A DNA stretch of 64,000 bases from CBFGRV01 sp965651265 (GCA_965651265.1 CBFGRV010000016.1:8433-72432), one strand, 5' to 3'. Shown: positions 25,182 through 34,976, counted from the stretch's first letter. Made by a program: numbers and translations. The notes: generated by a model from the letters alone, not told the origin.

Positions 25182-26036
25182 CTAAAGTTCGGCCAGCGGC
25201 CGGATTTCTACTGCCTGCACGCCGCGTTCCGTTCGACGGGGCGTGGCAACGACCGCCTCCGGATCATGTTCAAAGAAGAAATGCCAGCCTCCATCGACCG
25301 CCTCGTTGAGGAATCGGTGCTTCTCCTCGAGCGTCACGAGCGGACGGACATCGTAGGCCATGATCCATGCATCGCGCAAATGCGCCGTCGTCGGAAGCAG
25401 GTCCGCAACGAACACGAGTGTGCGTTGCTCGTCGCGCACGCGAACGATCTGCTGCGCTTCCGTGTGCCCGTTCATCGCGAGCACGTCGACGCCAGGGAAG
25501 AGCGACACCTCGCCATCCACGAGCTGCAGGAGTCCGGAGGCGTCGAGCGGATCCAGATTCTCCGCAAAAAACGAGGCCGCTTCCCTCGCATTCGGGTTCC
25601 GAGCCCACTCCCAGTGACGTCTCTGGACATAGTGCCGGGCATTCGAAAAGGTAAGGACGATCTCCCCTCCTACTCGCTTGGTCGTGCCTCCGCAGTGATC
25701 GAAGTGCAGGTGTGTGAGGATGACGTCGGTCACATCGTCGGCGGAGAACCCGGCCTCCTCGAGTGAACGAACCAGGTTCGAGGACTCGTGGTCGATCGCG
25801 TAGATGTCCCGGAACTTTTCGTCGTACTTATGGCCCAGTCCATTGTCAATCAGGATGACGCGGCCGTCGCCCTCCAACAGCAGACAGCGCATCGCCAGCG
25901 GAATTCGATTGCGCTCATCGGCCTGAATCCTTCGCTCCCACAGGGGTTTCGGTACGATGCCGAACATCGCGCCGCCATCCAGCCCGAACCTCCCCGTTTC
26001 GATGGTGTGTAGAGAGTACGGACCTATCTTCGCCAT
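25182..26036 (-). CDS. metallo-beta-lactamase-fold hydrolase
   Basis: A 284-residue cytoplasmic protein with the zinc motif THLHFDHCGG (HxHxDH), a further metal histidine in NGHTEAQQ, and a bridging aspartate in FVADLLPT. The layout, with an N-terminal PLAMRCLLLEGDGRVILIDNG and a C-terminal FFEHDPE, is that of the lactonase/YtnP-like group. Members hydrolyse lactones or other esters; the substrate is not predictable here. It begins 15 bp after the LON-domain gene stop. Confidence 0.85.
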   Translation of the reverse strand: MAKIGPYSLHTIETGRFGLDGGAMFGIVPKPLWERRIQADERNRIPLAMRCLLLEGDGRVILIDNGLGHKYDEKFRDIYAIDHESSNLVRSLEEAGFSADDVTDVILTHLHFDHCGGTTKRVGGEIVLTFSNARHYVQRRHWEWARNPNAREAASFFAENLDPLDASGLLQLVDGEVSLFPGVDVLAMNGHTEAQQIVRVRDEQRTLVFVADLLPTTAHLRDAWIMAYDVRPLVTLEEKHRFLNEAVDGGWHFFFEHDPEAVVATPRRTERGVQAVEIRPLAEL

Positions 26037-26051
26037 GAGTATCGGGTGGAT

Positions 26052-26699
26052 CTACGCATCGCCACCATCAGCCGGGGGGAAATCCTTGAAGAAGCCGTTC
26101 GATCGCACCTTGCGACGCACATCCTCCATCTGCTCCACGCGTGGGATGATTCCCTCGAAGTGGTCGACCAGGTAGGCAATTCGGGCGTTCTCACCACGCA
26201 TTTCGAGCACTTCCTGCTTCTGCCGAAGGGTTAGCCCCGCGTTGTGAGCCATGACGAATGAGACGTCTTTCACATCCTGGTAGAGGCTGGGCCGTACCGT
26301 GCGCCCCGCCAGCTCGAGCAACTTCATGTGCTGTGTGATGGCGCGTTCCTTCAGGTCGCTGGCCGACGGCTCGTCGGGATCGTCGATCAGCTCGACATCG
26401 GCCGTCAGATACGGGAGTTCTTGCCGTAGCTCCACAATCTTGAAGCGCTGCTCACCGAGGACGAGGATATCCAGCTTGCCGTCCTCGTAGCGAGCCGTCA
26501 CGGCACTGACGCGGGCGGTACATCCAACACTGGCCATCTCTCCGTCGTCGAACAAGACGATTCCAAACGGCTCCGACCGCTGCAGACAACGAGCGATCAT
26601 CATCCTGTATCGATCCTCGAAGATGTGCAGCGGCAGCCGCTCCCCGGGATACAAGACCTCTCCCAGAGGGAAAATCGGCAGCGACGCGATCGTTGCCAT
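26052..26699 (-). CDS. LON substrate-binding-domain protein
   Basis: A 215-residue protein made only of the Lon N-terminal (substrate-binding) domain: LPIFPLGEVLYPGERLPLHI, FEDRYRMMI and DDGEMASVGCTARV, then a helical C-terminal part. There is no ATPase or protease domain, which is normal for this stand-alone family, widespread in bacteria and of unclear role (it may bind unfolded substrates). It probably forms an operon with the downstream hydrolase gene. Confidence 0.88.
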   Translation of the reverse strand: MATIASLPIFPLGEVLYPGERLPLHIFEDRYRMMIARCLQRSEPFGIVLFDDGEMASVGCTARVSAVTARYEDGKLDILVLGEQRFKIVELRQELPYLTADVELIDDPDEPSASDLKERAITQHMKLLELAGRTVRPSLYQDVKDVSFVMAHNAGLTLRQKQEVLEMRGENARIAYLVDHFEGIIPRVEQMEDVRRKVRSNGFFKDFPPADGGDA

Positions 26700-26753
26700 A
26701 CAGAAATGCGACTCGATTCCGTCGAAAAACTCCCATCACGTATGACGCCGCTG

Positions 26754-28583
26754 TCAATCTGTTTCACGGTACGCCTCCGGAGCGATCGCCGCCGCCTTGC
26801 CCCGCGCCGAGCGATTAAGGGAACGAAGCCACAGGTACCCGACGATCGCGATGCCTCCCATCGCGGCCGCTGACCCAAAACGTAGCAGAAGCAGATATCC
26901 CGTTCCGAACATGAGGCCGAAAAGAATCATGACGGCTGCGACTACGCGCTGAATTTCGAATCGCAAGGAGGTGGCTGCAGGCAGCCCCGATTGCTCTCGC
27001 TGTCGGCGCCAACCAGGTCCAGGAGGGCGAACTCGGCGATAGAACGCCAGAAGGGTTTCCTCGCTCTCGGGTCTGGTGACCAGCATCGCAGTGATCCAGA
27101 TCACGGCGGTCACGAGTGTGATGACCATCAGCCGGATGCCGAAGTCATCGATGGTCAGCACGGGAACGATCGTCGTGAAGAGCCCGACCAGAAAGCCTGC
27201 GATCATCGAGGCAAGCTCGGCCCACGCGTTGATGCGCCACCAGAACCACCGCAGGATGAGCACCACACCTGGACCGGTGCCAATGGCTATGACGAGACGG
27301 AAAACCGTTGCAACATCCGTCGCAAAGAATGCGAAGGTCGCGCCCAGCGCCGTGATCAGGACCGAGGCCACGCGCCCAACCGTGACGAGCTCTCGCTGGG
27401 AGGCCTCCGGGTGGATGAACCGCCTGTACAAATCGTTGGTGAGGTACGACGCCCCCCAGTTGATGTTGGTGGATACCGTGCTCATGAAGGCGGCTATGAG
27501 CGAAGCGACCACGAGGCCGAGCAGCCCGACGGGCAGGAAGTCGAGCATCAGCAACGGGTAGCCCAACTCTCGATCATCGAGATCCGGATAAAGCACGACG
27601 GCGGCGAGGGCCACGAGCACCCAGGGCCATGTGCGCACCACATAATTCATGATGTTGAAGAACCAGGCGGATTTCTCCGCCTCCGCCTCGTCGCGCGCCG
27701 CCGCCAGCCGCTGGATGAACTCGCCGCCGCCGTCGCTTCGGCGAAATGTCCACCACTGAATGAACGTGTAAGCGAAGAACGTGGTGGCCGTGATTCCCGC
27801 AAAATCGCTCCACTGAATCGAAAGGCCGTCGGTCGTGCTGATGGAGATGGGCACGAAGGAGAGCACGTCGAATTCCGTCAACTTCTGCGACTTCTCGACG
27901 AGCCCGGAAAGACCTCCGACGGCCTCGCTATTGACCGCAAAAATGGCGACGACAAGGGCCCCGAAGAGGGCCAGGAAGAACTGGAAGAAATCCGTGACCA
28001 CGACGCCCCACAGCCCCGAGAGGCCGGCGTAGATCAGCACGAGGATGGAGATGCCGATTACGGTCAAGAGCTTGGGATCCATCCCCCAGATGTTCTCCCC
28101 GGTCTCGAAGCCGAGATCCTCCCAGATGCCAAGCGCGCCCACCACTTTGACGGCGGCGAGCATGATGTAGCTAATGCTGATGCAGTTGATCGGGACGGCG
28201 AAGAGGAAGGCCTTGATTCCCCGCAGCCAGGCAGCGGACTTCCCTCCGTAGCGCATCTCGATGATCTCGGCGTCGGTGATGACTTCGCTCCGGCGCCATA
28301 GCCTGGCAAAGACGTAGATCAGGACGGCGTGGCCAATGGCGAAGCACCACCACTCCCAATTGCCGGCGATGCCGCGATTGCCGACCACGCCCGCGATATA
28401 GAGCGGCGTGTCGATCGAGAAGGTCGTCGCGGCCATCGACGTGCCGGCCAGCCACCACGGCAACGAACGCCCGGAGACAAAGAACTCCTCCATCGATCCC
28501 GATGCGCGTCTCGCGAGGTAGAGGCCCAGAGCCAGCGTCATCGCGAGATACGCCAGCACGATGAGCCAGTCGACGAATTGCAT
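26754..28583 (-). CDS. sodium/solute symporter (SSS family)
   Basis: A 609-residue protein with about 13-14 membrane helices and the LeuT-like fold of the SSS family. It starts with LIVLAYLAMTLALGLYLAR and has the typical FFVSGRSLPWWLAGTSMAAT-TFSIDTPL block and a GLSGLWGVVVTDFFQF segment. It imports an organic solute (sugar, nucleoside, carboxylate or similar) using the sodium gradient; specificity cannot be read from sequence alone. A tail from about residue 520 has two more hydrophobic helices. It is divergent from the outer-membrane barrel gene at 28663. Confidence 0.92.
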   Translation of the reverse strand: MQFVDWLIVLAYLAMTLALGLYLARRASGSMEEFFVSGRSLPWWLAGTSMAATTFSIDTPLYIAGVVGNRGIAGNWEWWCFAIGHAVLIYVFARLWRRSEVITDAEIIEMRYGGKSAAWLRGIKAFLFAVPINCISISYIMLAAVKVVGALGIWEDLGFETGENIWGMDPKLLTVIGISILVLIYAGLSGLWGVVVTDFFQFFLALFGALVVAIFAVNSEAVGGLSGLVEKSQKLTEFDVLSFVPISISTTDGLSIQWSDFAGITATTFFAYTFIQWWTFRRSDGGGEFIQRLAAARDEAEAEKSAWFFNIMNYVVRTWPWVLVALAAVVLYPDLDDRELGYPLLMLDFLPVGLLGLVVASLIAAFMSTVSTNINWGASYLTNDLYRRFIHPEASQRELVTVGRVASVLITALGATFAFFATDVATVFRLVIAIGTGPGVVLILRWFWWRINAWAELASMIAGFLVGLFTTIVPVLTIDDFGIRLMVITLVTAVIWITAMLVTRPESEETLLAFYRRVRPPGPGWRRQREQSGLPAATSLRFEIQRVVAAVMILFGLMFGTGYLLLLRFGSAAAMGGIAIVGYLWLRSLNRSARGKAAAIAPEAYRETD

Positions 28584-28662
28584 CGAGCGTGTGGGGAGGT
28601 TAATCTTCCGCGGTGATCGTAACGAGGCGCGTGAACATAGTCAGCCGGCCGGTGGGAATATA

Positions 28663-30048
28663 GTGTGTGCTCCCTTTGTGACGCGAAGGTTTCGAGCCGT
28701 GCTCGGAGGCGGTGTGCTCGCGCTCATCCTGGGGCTTGGTGGACTCACCGGCGAGGCTCGAGCGCAGCCCGTTGATTTCGGATCGGCCGACGATCCGCGC
28801 GAGCACCTGCAGCGCGTCTGGTGGCGGCGTCAAAGCAGCCTGGACATGCGGACCGGCCTTTCGCTCATTGCGGATCACTGGAGGGCCGGCATCGGAATGA
28901 ATTTGAACCTCGTCAGGCGGTCGGTCACGGCCCGCCTCAACGGCGTGGTCCGCGGCGGCATCTACGGCCGGTACGATCCCGACACGGACGAACTGTACGA
29001 TCTGGTCCGGCTGGTCGATTTCGCGCGATATAATCCGCCCCGTCAGTCACGCTTCTATCTGCGCGGAGGTGCCATCGATCGGATGCGACTGGGCACCGGT
29101 CACGTCGTGAACTTCTATTCGTCGCGTGTGGCCTGGGATCGGCGCACCATCGGCGTCGAATCGATGTGGGGCACACCGCTCGTCGATCTCTACGCCTTCG
29201 CCGGCGACGTGCGAATGAACGGACTTGTCGGAGCGCGGGTGGCCGTGCGGCCTTTGGCCGGAGTTCGAAGCCTACGCATGCGCTCGCTCATGTTTGGGGC
29301 GACCTACGTCACGGATCGGGCTTCGAACCATCCGGACACGCTCGGAATCACGGCCTACAACGTCGACATCAGCCTGAACGCGCTCCCCGCGGGCGACATC
29401 CGCCTCGTGCCCTTTAGTAGCTTCGCGTGGTACCCGGCTTACGGAAAGGGCCTGGCCATCGGCGCCAGTGTTGAAAGCGACAATTTTATTGACCTGGCGC
29501 GATTTCGCCTGCGCCTGGCGGTGTACTATAGCGGACGTGAGTTCATCCCGGGATATGTTGGCGCGTTTTACATGGTCAGCAATCCGGAGGCACGAATCGT
29601 GGATTCACACCGATATCTCGTGGGAGATCGCCAGGTCGCCTATGAGGGCGTCTCCCTCGAAGAAGCCCTTGGCGGGAATGACTTTGAAACGGAGATGCGC
29701 CTGCTGGTGTGGGAGCGGTTCGAATTCTGGTACTACTTCCGTAGGCACTACGGCACGCAGCGTCTCAGCGAGATGCACTTCCGGCTCTATTTCCACGATC
29801 CTCGGCGCTTGCGGGTGGATGTCGGCGTCGACAGGGCCGGGCTTCGGGGATTCTTCAGCCTCTTCAACAACCTCGGCGATCAGTCGGCGCTAGCCTTCGG
29901 CCTCCACTACCGCATCGCGGGACCGTTCTGGCTATTTGCGAATGCACGATACACCTTCGAATATGTCGGTACCGGAGCCGACGGAATCGATCACTATCTC
30001 ATTCAGCGTCGATTCGAGCCGTTCGTCGGCATCCGGTTCGATTTCTGA
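28663..30048 (+). CDS. outer-membrane beta-barrel protein, unknown family
   Basis: About 461 residues from a GTG at 28663, preceded by a purine-rich GGTGGGA; a second GTG at 28678 also fits. A signal peptide (FRAVLGGGVLALILGLGGLTGEARA) leads to a protein dominated by alternating hydrophobic strands rich in tyrosine, phenylalanine and arginine, ending in the outer-membrane C-terminal signature FVGIRFDF. I do not recognise the family. The nth gene starts 14 bases after its stop and is probably co-transcribed. Confidence 0.75.
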   Translation: MCAPFVTRRFRAVLGGGVLALILGLGGLTGEARAQPVDFGSADDPREHLQRVWWRRQSSLDMRTGLSLIADHWRAGIGMNLNLVRRSVTARLNGVVRGGIYGRYDPDTDELYDLVRLVDFARYNPPRQSRFYLRGGAIDRMRLGTGHVVNFYSSRVAWDRRTIGVESMWGTPLVDLYAFAGDVRMNGLVGARVAVRPLAGVRSLRMRSLMFGATYVTDRASNHPDTLGITAYNVDISLNALPAGDIRLVPFSSFAWYPAYGKGLAIGASVESDNFIDLARFRLRLAVYYSGREFIPGYVGAFYMVSNPEARIVDSHRYLVGDRQVAYEGVSLEEALGGNDFETEMRLLVWERFEFWYYFRRHYGTQRLSEMHFRLYFHDPRRLRVDVGVDRAGLRGFFSLFNNLGDQSALAFGLHYRIAGPFWLFANARYTFEYVGTGADGIDHYLIQRRFEPFVGIRFDF

Positions 30049-30061
30049 CTTCATCCAGCAA

Positions 30062-30730
30062 ATGGCCAGGTCTCAGTCACCTCCAATCGATCGCGAACTG
30101 ATCGCTCAGCGAACCATCCAATCGCTGCATGAGCTCTATCCCGATGCGGACACGGCCCTCGATTATTCAGCCCCGCACGAGCTCCTGATCGCCACCATCC
30201 TCTCGGCGCAATCCACGGACGCGACCGTGAACCGTGTGACGAAGGATCTCTTCAAGAAGTACCCGACCATCCAGTCTTTCGCGGATGCGAACCCCGAGGA
30301 ACTCGAGCAGGATATCCGCCCTACAGGCTTCTTCCGCAATAAGACGCGGCACGTAATCGGCGCCGCGCGCAAGATCGTCGCCGAGCACGGTGGGAAAGTG
30401 CCGGATACGATGGAGGAGCTCACGCGGCTTCCGGGCGTCGCTCGCAAAACGGCGAACGTGGTGTTGGGGACCTACTTCAAGAAGCCGGAAGGATTCGTCG
30501 TCGACACGCATGTGAAGCGTGTCACCTTCCGGCTCGGCCTGACGGATGAGAAAGATCCGGAGAAAATCGAGCGTGATCTGATGGAGGTATTCCCGCGCGA
30601 AGAGTGGATCTTCCTGGGCCATGCCATCATCCTTCACGGTCGCCAGATCTGCACAGCACGCAGGCCGATGTGCGAGATCTGCCCGTTGAACGACGTTTGT
30701 CCGAAGCGAGGGGTGGCCAAACCGAAGTGA
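30062..30730 (+). CDS. nth: endonuclease III (base-excision repair DNA glycosylase)
   Basis: A 222-residue protein. The helix-hairpin-helix motif LPGVARKTANVVL carries the catalytic lysine (K129), the catalytic aspartate is in VVDTHVKR (D148), and the [4Fe-4S] cluster ligands follow the rule C-x6-C-x2-C-x5-C (C197, C204, C207, C213). It removes oxidised pyrimidines and cuts the resulting abasic site. I placed the start at the ATG at 30062, because the upstream extension lies inside the barrel gene in another frame. It is convergent with nadA. Confidence 0.95.
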   Translation: MARSQSPPIDRELIAQRTIQSLHELYPDADTALDYSAPHELLIATILSAQSTDATVNRVTKDLFKKYPTIQSFADANPEELEQDIRPTGFFRNKTRHVIGAARKIVAEHGGKVPDTMEELTRLPGVARKTANVVLGTYFKKPEGFVVDTHVKRVTFRLGLTDEKDPEKIERDLMEVFPREEWIFLGHAIILHGRQICTARRPMCEICPLNDVCPKRGVAKPK

Positions 30731-30764
30731 CCGGCCGTCGGGCGCCGCTACCTGAAATCCGCGG

Positions 30765-31769
30765 TTACTTGATGGCCGCGCTCATCTCCAGCATGCGCTC
30801 GATGGGCTTCAGGGCACGGCGGCGCGTTTCTTCGTCCATCGTGATCTCCGGCTCTTCGAAGTGCAGGCAGAGGTAGAGCTTCTCTAGGGTGTTCAGCCGC
30901 ATGTGCGGGCACTGGCTGCAGTTGCAGCCGCTCTCAGGCGGGGCCGGAATGAAGATCTTCCCGGGGTTGTCCTTCCTCATCTGATGGAGGATGCCCTCTT
31001 CCGTGGCGACGATGAACTCCTGCGCCGGACTCTCCTTCGCAAAGCGGCGAATCGAGCTCGTCGAGCCGATGTGGTCGGCATGCCGCAGCACGACCTCCTC
31101 GCATTCCGGATGGGCAAGAACGAGCGCACCGGGGTGCCGCACCTTTAGCCGAAGCAGCTTCTGCTCGCTGAAGGTCTCGTGCACGATGCACACTCCCTCC
31201 CAGAGCACCATCTCCCGGCCGGTCTCGCGTATCAAGTACCGCCCGAGGTTGCGATCCGGCGCGAACAGAATGGGCTGATCTTCAGGAATCTGCCGGATGA
31301 TCTCGACCGCGTTCGATGACGTGCAAATGATGTCGCTCAGGGCCTTCACATCAGCCGAACAGTTGATGTAGGATACGACGATGTGATCGGGATGGCGCGC
31401 CTTGAAGGCGGCCAGCTCGGGTGCCGGGCAAGAGTCGGCCAGCGAACATCCTGCATTCAGATCCGGCAGGATGACTTTCTTCGTCGGGTTCAAGATCTTC
31501 GCCGTCTCGGCCATGAAATGCACGCCGGCGAAGACGATGATGTCCGCGTCGGTTTCGGCGGCACGCCGTGCCAGGCCGAGGGAGTCACCTATGAAATCGG
31601 CGATGTCCTGGATTTCGGGCTCTTGATAGTAGTGCGCCAGAAGCACGGCGTTCTTTTCTCGCTTCAGGCGCGCTATTTCGTCGAAGAGATTGAGGGCAGG
31701 GTCGACGGGCGCGTCGATAAACCCGATCTCAGGATCTACGATGGGCTGCTGGATCATGCGGGTACTCAA
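30765..31769 (-). CDS. nadA: quinolinate synthase
   Basis: 334 residues; condenses iminoaspartate with dihydroxyacetone phosphate to quinolinate in NAD synthesis. Family blocks are clear: LLAHYYQEPEIQDIADFIGD, VHFMAETAKILNP, DLNAGCSLADSC, TSSNAVEII and ESGCNCSQCPHM, which include the conserved cysteines for the [4Fe-4S] cluster. It follows lolD by 87 bp, so it may have its own promoter or be the last gene of that unit. No nadB or nadC gene is adjacent. Confidence 0.95.
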   Translation of the reverse strand: MSTRMIQQPIVDPEIGFIDAPVDPALNLFDEIARLKREKNAVLLAHYYQEPEIQDIADFIGDSLGLARRAAETDADIIVFAGVHFMAETAKILNPTKKVILPDLNAGCSLADSCPAPELAAFKARHPDHIVVSYINCSADVKALSDIICTSSNAVEIIRQIPEDQPILFAPDRNLGRYLIRETGREMVLWEGVCIVHETFSEQKLLRLKVRHPGALVLAHPECEEVVLRHADHIGSTSSIRRFAKESPAQEFIVATEEGILHQMRKDNPGKIFIPAPPESGCNCSQCPHMRLNTLEKLYLCLHFEEPEITMDEETRRRALKPIERMLEMSAAIK

Positions 31770-31856
31770 GGGGCACTGCGCTCGGTGGCAAGGGGGTACG
31801 ATTGCGGGGCCGCATCTCTATGGCGATATGCCTGTAGAGCGTGTCTAACGCTGCCT

Positions 31857-32615
31857 CTAGATGTCCGTTTCGTTTGGGCCCGCCTCCGAAAGCGTGAGCG
31901 GATGAAGCAGGCCGTTCTCGAGGCGAAGCACGCGATCCACCATCTCCGCCAGAGTCAGATTGTGGGTCACTATCACGAACGTGTAGTTGAATTCCCGGCT
32001 CAGGCGCAATATCTCGTGATGCAGCCGATCGGCCGTTCGGGTATCGAGATTCCCGGTCGGTTCGTCAGCCAGCACCAATCCCGGCTCGTTCATCAGCGCG
32101 CGCGCGACAGCGACTCGCTGCTGTTCACCTCCGGAAAGCTCCGACGGCCGGTGCGAGGCCCGGTCGGCAAGACCCAGCACCTCGAGCAACTCCATGGCCC
32201 TCGGACGAGCGGCAGCAAGGCTCTGCTGTGCGATCAGCGCCGGCATCGCCACGTTCTCCAGCGCCGTGAATTCGGGAAGCAGGTGGTGAAACTGAAAGAT
32301 GAATCCGATCTCCCGATTCCTGAATTTGGCCAGAGCCTCATCCGATTTGCGAAAGATGTCTTCGCCCCGGTACAACACGGTGCCCTCATCGGGCCTATCC
32401 AGCGCGCCCAGCAGATGGAGCAAAGTGCTCTTACCCGTTCCGCTCTCCCCGACGATGGCGACGACCTCGCCTGCTCGTGTGCTTAGATCGACGCCGCGGA
32501 GCACCTCAAGGCGTCCACCACCTCCGGTTGGATAGCTCTTCTTGAGCCCTCGCGCGACAAGCAGGTCCAAATCGGCAGGGGCTTCGATCTCGCGAGTGCG
32601 GTCGTCTGCTTGCAA
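31857..32615 (-). CDS. LolD-like ABC transporter ATP-binding protein
   Basis: 252 residues of the LolD/MacB type of ATPase. Walker A is GESGTGKST, the signature motif is LSGGEQQR, Walker B is LVLADEPTGNLD and the switch histidine is in FVIVTHN. The HHLLPEFTALENVAMP block is a LolD-family hallmark. Such ATPases power removal of lipoproteins from the inner membrane, with LolC/E partners, none of which is in the window. It starts 4 bp after the response regulator stop. Confidence 0.88.
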   Translation of the reverse strand: MQADDRTREIEAPADLDLLVARGLKKSYPTGGGGRLEVLRGVDLSTRAGEVVAIVGESGTGKSTLLHLLGALDRPDEGTVLYRGEDIFRKSDEALAKFRNREIGFIFQFHHLLPEFTALENVAMPALIAQQSLAAARPRAMELLEVLGLADRASHRPSELSGGEQQRVAVARALMNEPGLVLADEPTGNLDTRTADRLHHEILRLSREFNYTFVIVTHNLTLAEMVDRVLRLENGLLHPLTLSEAGPNETDI

Positions 32616-32619
32616 GGCG

Positions 32620-33999
32620 CTAGGCTTCCTCGCGTGCGATTCCGTACTTGTTCATCTTATTGTACAGATGCGACCGCTGGATTCCGATGGCCTCCGCCGT
32701 GCGGCTGACGTTCCAGTCGTATTCGATGAGCTTTCGCTCTATGAATACCTTCTCGGCCATATCCCGGAAGTCGCCGAACTCCTCGTATTGCTCCAGCAGA
32801 TTGAGCAGCGGGTCGCTCGTGGCGGCGCCGGGCCGAACGTACCGATCGACGTCGTCCGCTTTGATCTCATCTCCTTCTGTCAGGACGAGAAGGCGCTCAA
32901 CCACATTCTGGAGTTCGCGCACATTCCCGCGCCACTCCTGTTTCTTCAGTCGCTCGAGGGCTTCGTCCGTGAAGGTCTTGCCCGGCATGCCGTTTCGGCG
33001 GGCCAGGCGCTCGCAGAAATGCCGCGCGATCACGGGGATGTCGTCCTTGCGCTCACGAAGGGGCGGCACGTGGATGAGGATCACGCTAATGCGATGGTAT
33101 AGGTCCTCCCGAAACTCATTCTCCTCGATGCGCTCCAGCAGGTTCTTGTTGGTCGCACAGATCACCCGTACATCCACGGCGATGTTCTTGTCGCCACCCA
33201 CGCGCTGAATCTTGTTCTCTTGCAGGGCGCGCAGGACCTTTGCCTGCGCCGAGAGACTCATGTCTCCGATCTCGTCGAGGAAGAGCGTCCCTCCGTGCGC
33301 TTGCTCGAACTTGCCTATCCGCTGCTTCGTCGCGCCCGTGAAAGCCCCCTTCTCGTGTCCAAAAAGCTCGCTCTCGATGAGCTCGCTCGGAATGGCCGCG
33401 CAGTTGACCTCCACCATCGGGGCCTCCTTTCTCGGGGAGAGGTGGTGAATCCACTTGGCGACGAGCTCCTTCCCCGTTCCAGGCTCTCCCGTGATGAGCA
33501 CGCGCGCCTCCGACGGCGCGACCCGTTCGATCGTTTCTTTGATCCGGGTGATGGCCGGGCTGCTCCCAAGAATCGGAGTGAGCTCGCCATCGAATTCCTC
33601 GATCGCCTGCCGCATCCGACGATTAGCCACCTCCAGTTCGCCGCGATCCAGGGCGTTGCGGACAGTAACGAGCAGACGATTCAGATCGGGCGGCTTCTCG
33701 AGGAAGTCGAACGCGCCCAACTTGGTGGCTTCGACGGCCGTTTCGATCGTGCCATGGCCCGAGATCATAATGATGGGGACCTCGGGCATCTCATCCCTGG
33801 CGACCTCGAGCACCTCCATCCCGTCGCGCTTCGGCATCTTGACGTCCAGCATGACGACGTCGTAGTGGTTGGCCGCCATTTTCTCCAGGGCCTCGTCGCC
33901 GTCTACGGCTTCCTCGACGGTGAAACCCTCGTACTCCAGGATCTCCCGAAGTGTCCGTCGGATGCTCGGCTCATCATCAACAACGAGAATGGTCGGCAT
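32620..33999 (-). CDS. sigma-54-dependent response regulator (NtrC family)
   Basis: 459 residues with three domains. A receiver domain has acidic D8/D9 and phospho-acceptor D52 in VVMLDVKMP. The AAA+ domain has Walker A GEPGTGKE (171-178), the sigma-54 contact loop GAFTGA (218-223) and Walker B LFLDEIGD. A Fis-type helix-turn-helix closes the protein (SRTAEAIGIQRSHLYNKMNK). When phosphorylated it should activate RpoN promoters. No partner histidine kinase is adjacent. It is packed between a TPR membrane protein (8 bp) and lolD (4 bp), hinting at an envelope role. Confidence 0.93.
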   Translation of the reverse strand: MPTILVVDDEPSIRRTLREILEYEGFTVEEAVDGDEALEKMAANHYDVVMLDVKMPKRDGMEVLEVARDEMPEVPIIMISGHGTIETAVEATKLGAFDFLEKPPDLNRLLVTVRNALDRGELEVANRRMRQAIEEFDGELTPILGSSPAITRIKETIERVAPSEARVLITGEPGTGKELVAKWIHHLSPRKEAPMVEVNCAAIPSELIESELFGHEKGAFTGATKQRIGKFEQAHGGTLFLDEIGDMSLSAQAKVLRALQENKIQRVGGDKNIAVDVRVICATNKNLLERIEENEFREDLYHRISVILIHVPPLRERKDDIPVIARHFCERLARRNGMPGKTFTDEALERLKKQEWRGNVRELQNVVERLLVLTEGDEIKADDVDRYVRPGAATSDPLLNLLEQYEEFGDFRDMAEKVFIERKLIEYDWNVSRTAEAIGIQRSHLYNKMNKYGIAREEA

Positions 34000-34007
34000 A
34001 CGGCAGG

Positions 34008-34712
34008 TCAGGATTGCTGCTTGGCTGCTGCTCGAGCGATATACGCCTCGATGTTGGCCGCGAATTCGGAATCGGGATAGTCGTTCTTGACCGTCTCGTA
34101 CACGCTCTGTGCATCGGAATAGCGGCCGGCCAGCTCATAGGCACGCCCGGCGCTCATCAGATATTGAGGTGTGCTGAGTGGATTCTCGAAAAGAAAAGCG
34201 GCCCTTCGGTACAGATCTCCGGCCCGCGCGAACTCGCCATTGTCTTCGTGGATCGCGGCCTGACCCGCGACGGCGCTCGCACCGATATAGTCGGATTCGG
34301 CATCGAAGGCCTGGAAGTGTTCGAGGGCGCGATCCCTGTCCCCCATCCTGTAGAGGGCATCCGCCGCGTAGAAATGGGCCAGGTTACCCGCCCTGGTTCG
34401 ACCGTACCTGTCGGCAATCTCAAGGAGCCCCAGCAAATCGGGCGTGCCGTCGAGGGCCTCCTGATATGAACCCTGCTCATAGATCCCGATGATCCGCGCA
34501 AGGTGTTCCTCGGCCTCCGCACTCTGCTGGCTCTGATACAGTACGTAGCCAACGATGGCAAGGACAAGAATCAGGAGGCCGGCCGCCGCGCCGTAGACGA
34601 GCTTGCGATTCTGGTGGTAGAAATCCCAAGCCCGGGCGGCTAACGTGACTACCTTGTCCTCCCGAAGCTCCTTCTTCCGGGATATACTTTTAGGCGGATT
34701 GATCGTTGCCAT
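34008..34712 (-). CDS. YfgM-like TPR membrane protein
   Basis: About 234 residues from the ATG at 34712 (MATINPPKSISRKKELRED). A basic cytoplasmic N-terminus is followed by one membrane helix (LVYGAAAGLLILVLAIVGYVLY), then TPR-type helical repeats (ADALYRMGDRDRALEHFQAF, AAIHEDNGEFARAGDLYRRA, GRAYELAGRYSDAQSVYETV). This layout matches YfgM-like ancillary proteins that link the Sec translocon to periplasmic chaperones. It is the first gene of the TPR / response regulator / lolD unit. Confidence 0.82.
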   Translation of the reverse strand: MATINPPKSISRKKELREDKVVTLAARAWDFYHQNRKLVYGAAAGLLILVLAIVGYVLYQSQQSAEAEEHLARIIGIYEQGSYQEALDGTPDLLGLLEIADRYGRTRAGNLAHFYAADALYRMGDRDRALEHFQAFDAESDYIGASAVAGQAAIHEDNGEFARAGDLYRRAAFLFENPLSTPQYLMSAGRAYELAGRYSDAQSVYETVKNDYPDSEFAANIEAYIARAAAKQQS

Positions 34713-34961
34713 CGAATTCCGAAGTGAACACACTCAATACTATGAACATTCCAACCAGACCGAGGCGATGGACACGGATGGGCGCAGAGGCGAGGTGGTC
34801 CGCTTGTACGCACGCTCGATCTATCGTTTCCCGGAGCGCAGGGCTACGAAACATCCCCTTTCCTTCTCGACACGAATTTCACCAAAATACGTAACCTTCC
34901 GTCGGATCGCAGAAATACAGCGACCGTTAATCCTATTCCGCCCACAGTTGTTCATCGAAAC

Positions 34962-34969
34962 AAGGAGGA
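34962..34969 (+). promoter_or_regulatory. strong Shine-Dalgarno site of gap
   Basis: AAGGAGGA lies 7 bases before the gap ATG at 34977. Most other genes in this window lack such a strong site, so this one marks a highly translated gene and fixes its start. Confidence 0.7.
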
Positions 34970-34976
34970 TTCTCAG

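Noticed and set aside
26052..26699. Lon without ATPase or protease domains, as a possible truncation
   Set aside because: Stand-alone LON-domain proteins of this length are a known widespread family; no remnant of the other domains is nearby.
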